A DNA stretch of 7,102 nt from Chitinophagaceae bacterium (GTDB lineage: Bacteria > Bacteroidota > Bacteroidia > Chitinophagales > Chitinophagaceae). The position numbers and the translations under genes were made by a program. How positions within the stretch are numbered: the stretch's first letter is position 1; the number at the start of each line of letters is the position of its first letter. The notes under the pieces are model-generated. The model did no database searches. It was not told the origin of the DNA and was given only the letters and a program-made list of their open reading frames with translations. This document shows, one piece after another, positions 5,944-7,102 of the stretch. The stretch spans positions 1 through 7,102 of the forward strand of contig CANFLJ010000103.1 of the NCBI GenBank assembly GCA_947447815.1. The letters are read 5' to 3'.

Positions 5944-6200
5944 AAACAGATAAATTACTATTTTACAGCAAATTATATAGCTGTAGAAGTTTAACCAAAA
6001 TAAATTGGACTTTAAAATGCACCTTTAAAAGTTTAATAGCAAGTTCAGGAATTCACAATGGTACAGTTTGAGACACTATTAAACAATTCTACAGCAACAA
6101 TTCTATCTTTTATAATTCCATAAGAACCTTTTCGCTATTAATTTTTCCATATTGTTCAAAAATAATACGGTAGAAATACCAATAACACTAACTTAAATGT
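5944..6200. other. Intergenic stretch without a recognised gene
   Basis: This A/T-rich stretch has stops in all frames I checked and no RNA gene that I recognise. Its one notable element is TATTGTTCAAAA at 6150-6161, an exact inverted copy of a 12-base segment of the first 42-bp repeat unit (6213-6224). Confidence 0.5.
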
Positions 6201-6437
6201 ATAGTTGATATGTTTTGAACAATAGTTAGTCAACTATTTTACATAGTTGATATGTTTGAAAAAATAGTTAGTCAACTATTTTTTATAGTTGATATGTTTT
6301 GAACAATAGTTAGTCAACTATTTTTTATAGTTGATATGTTTTGAACAATAGTTAGTCAACTATTTTTTATAGTTGATATGTTTGAAAAAATAGTTAGTTA
6401 ACTATTTTTTGTAGTTGATATGGTTTAGAAAATACTT
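6201..6437. repeat. 42-bp tandem array with internal dyads
   Basis: Units begin at 6201, 6243, 6285, 6327 and 6369, each exactly 42 bp, with a decayed sixth at 6411. Units 3 and 4 are identical; unit 1 differs from them only in its last two bases. Units 2 and 5 are a variant with TTTGAAAAAA where the others have TTTTGAACAA. Each unit has ATAGTTGA at positions 1-8, its complement TCAACTAT at 30-37 (TTAACTAT in unit 5), and a tighter hairpin AATAGTT-AGTC-AACTATT at 21-38 followed by a T-run. ATAGTT recurs every 21 bp through the five full units. All frames on both strands contain stops, so it is noncoding. It could be a binding-site array, a set of weak terminators, or curved DNA. Confidence 0.92.
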
Positions 6438-6599
6438 GATCTTATTTGGTTTTGACTAAGGGGTATTAAAAAATTGTTATTCAAAATTATTTTTACTCCA
6501 TACCCAACCTTTTGCATTTGTTTTAGCGTATAGTAGTATGGAAACAACTGTTTTGATGCTTTTTATATTAATTATTTATATTTTTAAACTTTATTAGAT
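6438..6599. promoter_or_regulatory. Leader region of the leucine-rich-repeat gene
   Basis: This 160-bp A/T-rich stretch must hold the promoter of the gene at 6600 unless the gene is transcribed through the array. I find no good TTG...TAnnTTTG pair; CCTTTTGC near 6508-6515 is only a partial match. TTGACTAA at 6452-6459 is the reverse complement of TTAGTCAA in the array units, so one more binding-site-like copy may lie here. Confidence 0.3.
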
Positions 6600-7102
6600 A
6601 TGAAAAAACTAACTACACTCTTAATCAGCTGCCTTTTAATGTTTGGTTTTGCCAAAGCGCAGTATGTAAATATTCCGGATAGCAACTTCAGAGCCTTTTT
6701 GAAAAGCACCTATCCTGCGGCTTTTAATGCAAATGACCAAATGGATACTACCGATACTAAAATATTATTGACAGACAGTTTGACAACTTATTTTAATTTA
6801 CTAGGGGGAAGTGCTACTGACACAGTTCATTATCAAGGTTTGCAATATTTCAAAAACCTTAAGTTTTTATATCTCGAACCAATGAGGCACGTAAGTTATG
6901 CCGTAATTGATAAGAATGTATTACCTAATGGAATTAAAACAATGCTGTTTGGTGGTTTAGGAAATGTTATATTTAATACCAGTAAATTACCAGACTCTCT
7001 GGAGTTTTTTCAAAATAGAAGTTGTAACCTCTTTTCAGGGTCTAATGTTGTTTTTCCATCTGGATTTAAAAACTTTGACTTTGGCGGTACAAGAAGTTAT
7101 AA
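6600..7102 (+). CDS. Secreted leucine-rich-repeat protein, 3' end beyond the window
   Basis: The frame is open from the ATG at 6600 to the right edge (167 codons plus two bases), so the C-terminus is missing. MKKLTTLLISCLLMFGFAKA is a signal peptide with probable cleavage before Gln21. The mature protein begins YVNIPDSNFRAFL, the N-terminal cap motif of many Bacteroidota leucine-rich-repeat proteins. A GLQYFKNLKFLYLEPM segment follows, then 22-residue units starting at 108 (LPNGIKTMLFGG), 130 (LPDSLEFFQNRS) and 152 (FPSGFKNFDFGG), of the LPxxLxx type. Such proteins are usually exported to the cell surface and bind other proteins or polymers; the partner is unknown. A C-terminal secretion signal (type IX) would be expected but lies outside. 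The Cys at residue 11 is inside the hydrophobic core, so this is not a lipoprotein. It is preceded by the 42-bp array, which may affect its transcription. Confidence 0.87.
   Translation, partial: MKKLTTLLISCLLMFGFAKAQYVNIPDSNFRAFLKSTYPAAFNANDQMDTTDTKILLTDSLTTYFNLLGGSATDTVHYQGLQYFKNLKFLYLEPMRHVSYAVIDKNVLPNGIKTMLFGGLGNVIFNTSKLPDSLEFFQNRSCNLFSGSNVVFPSGFKNFDFGGTRSY

Noticed and set aside
6201..6437. CRISPR array
   Set aside because: The units are contiguous and nearly identical over all 42 bp; there are no unique spacers and no cas genes.

Overview
The window looks like chromosomal DNA from a low-GC member of the Bacteroidota, probably close to Chitinophagaceae. The reasons are promoter elements of the TAnnTTTG type instead of the sigma-70 -10 box, A/T-rich leaders without a clear Shine-Dalgarno sequence, secreted proteins with Bacteroidota-style signal peptides, and a leucine-rich-repeat protein with the typical N-terminal IPDxNFRxFL motif. 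The taxonomic placement is inference; there is no rRNA or other marker here.

Layout. At 1-128 there is an intrinsic terminator for the leftward lipoprotein gene and, beyond it, a promoter pointing out of the left edge. At 129-839 (-) lies a lipoprotein of unknown function. It is divergent from a long secreted protein at 1120-3456 (+) with three copies of an internal ~70-residue unit, an aromatic/Gly-rich segment and an Asn/Pro/His-rich tail. The start at 1120 is preferred over the longer reading from 988, because a good promoter lies between the two. A strong terminator follows at 3477-3517. At 3558-4181 (+) is miaE, the diiron tRNA hydroxylase. It is convergent with a sugar-phosphate nucleotidyltransferase at 4352-5344 (-). 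The 170 bp between them are almost wholly four different short tandem arrays with 7- or 8-bp periods. A 42-codon reading frame at 5349-5477 (-) ends 4 bp before the nucleotidyltransferase start and may be its upstream partner.

From 5478 to 6599 there is over 1.1 kb with no recognisable conserved gene, but it is not empty. A 98-codon frame at 5647-5943 (+) is built of eleven degenerate 21-bp (heptapeptide) repeats, encodes no acidic residue and carries long inverted repeats. Further right, 6201-6437 is a 42-bp tandem array (five full copies and a decayed sixth) with dyad symmetry and hairpin-plus-T-run structure. At 6600 a secreted leucine-rich-repeat protein begins and runs off the right edge.

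The recognised genes do not form one pathway: tRNA modification, nucleotide-sugar activation and cell-surface proteins sit side by side as separate transcription units. The parts most likely to be undescribed are the heptapeptide-repeat frame, the 42-bp array and the cluster of heptamer/octamer arrays. All of these have periods of 7 or multiples of 7, except one 8-bp array.
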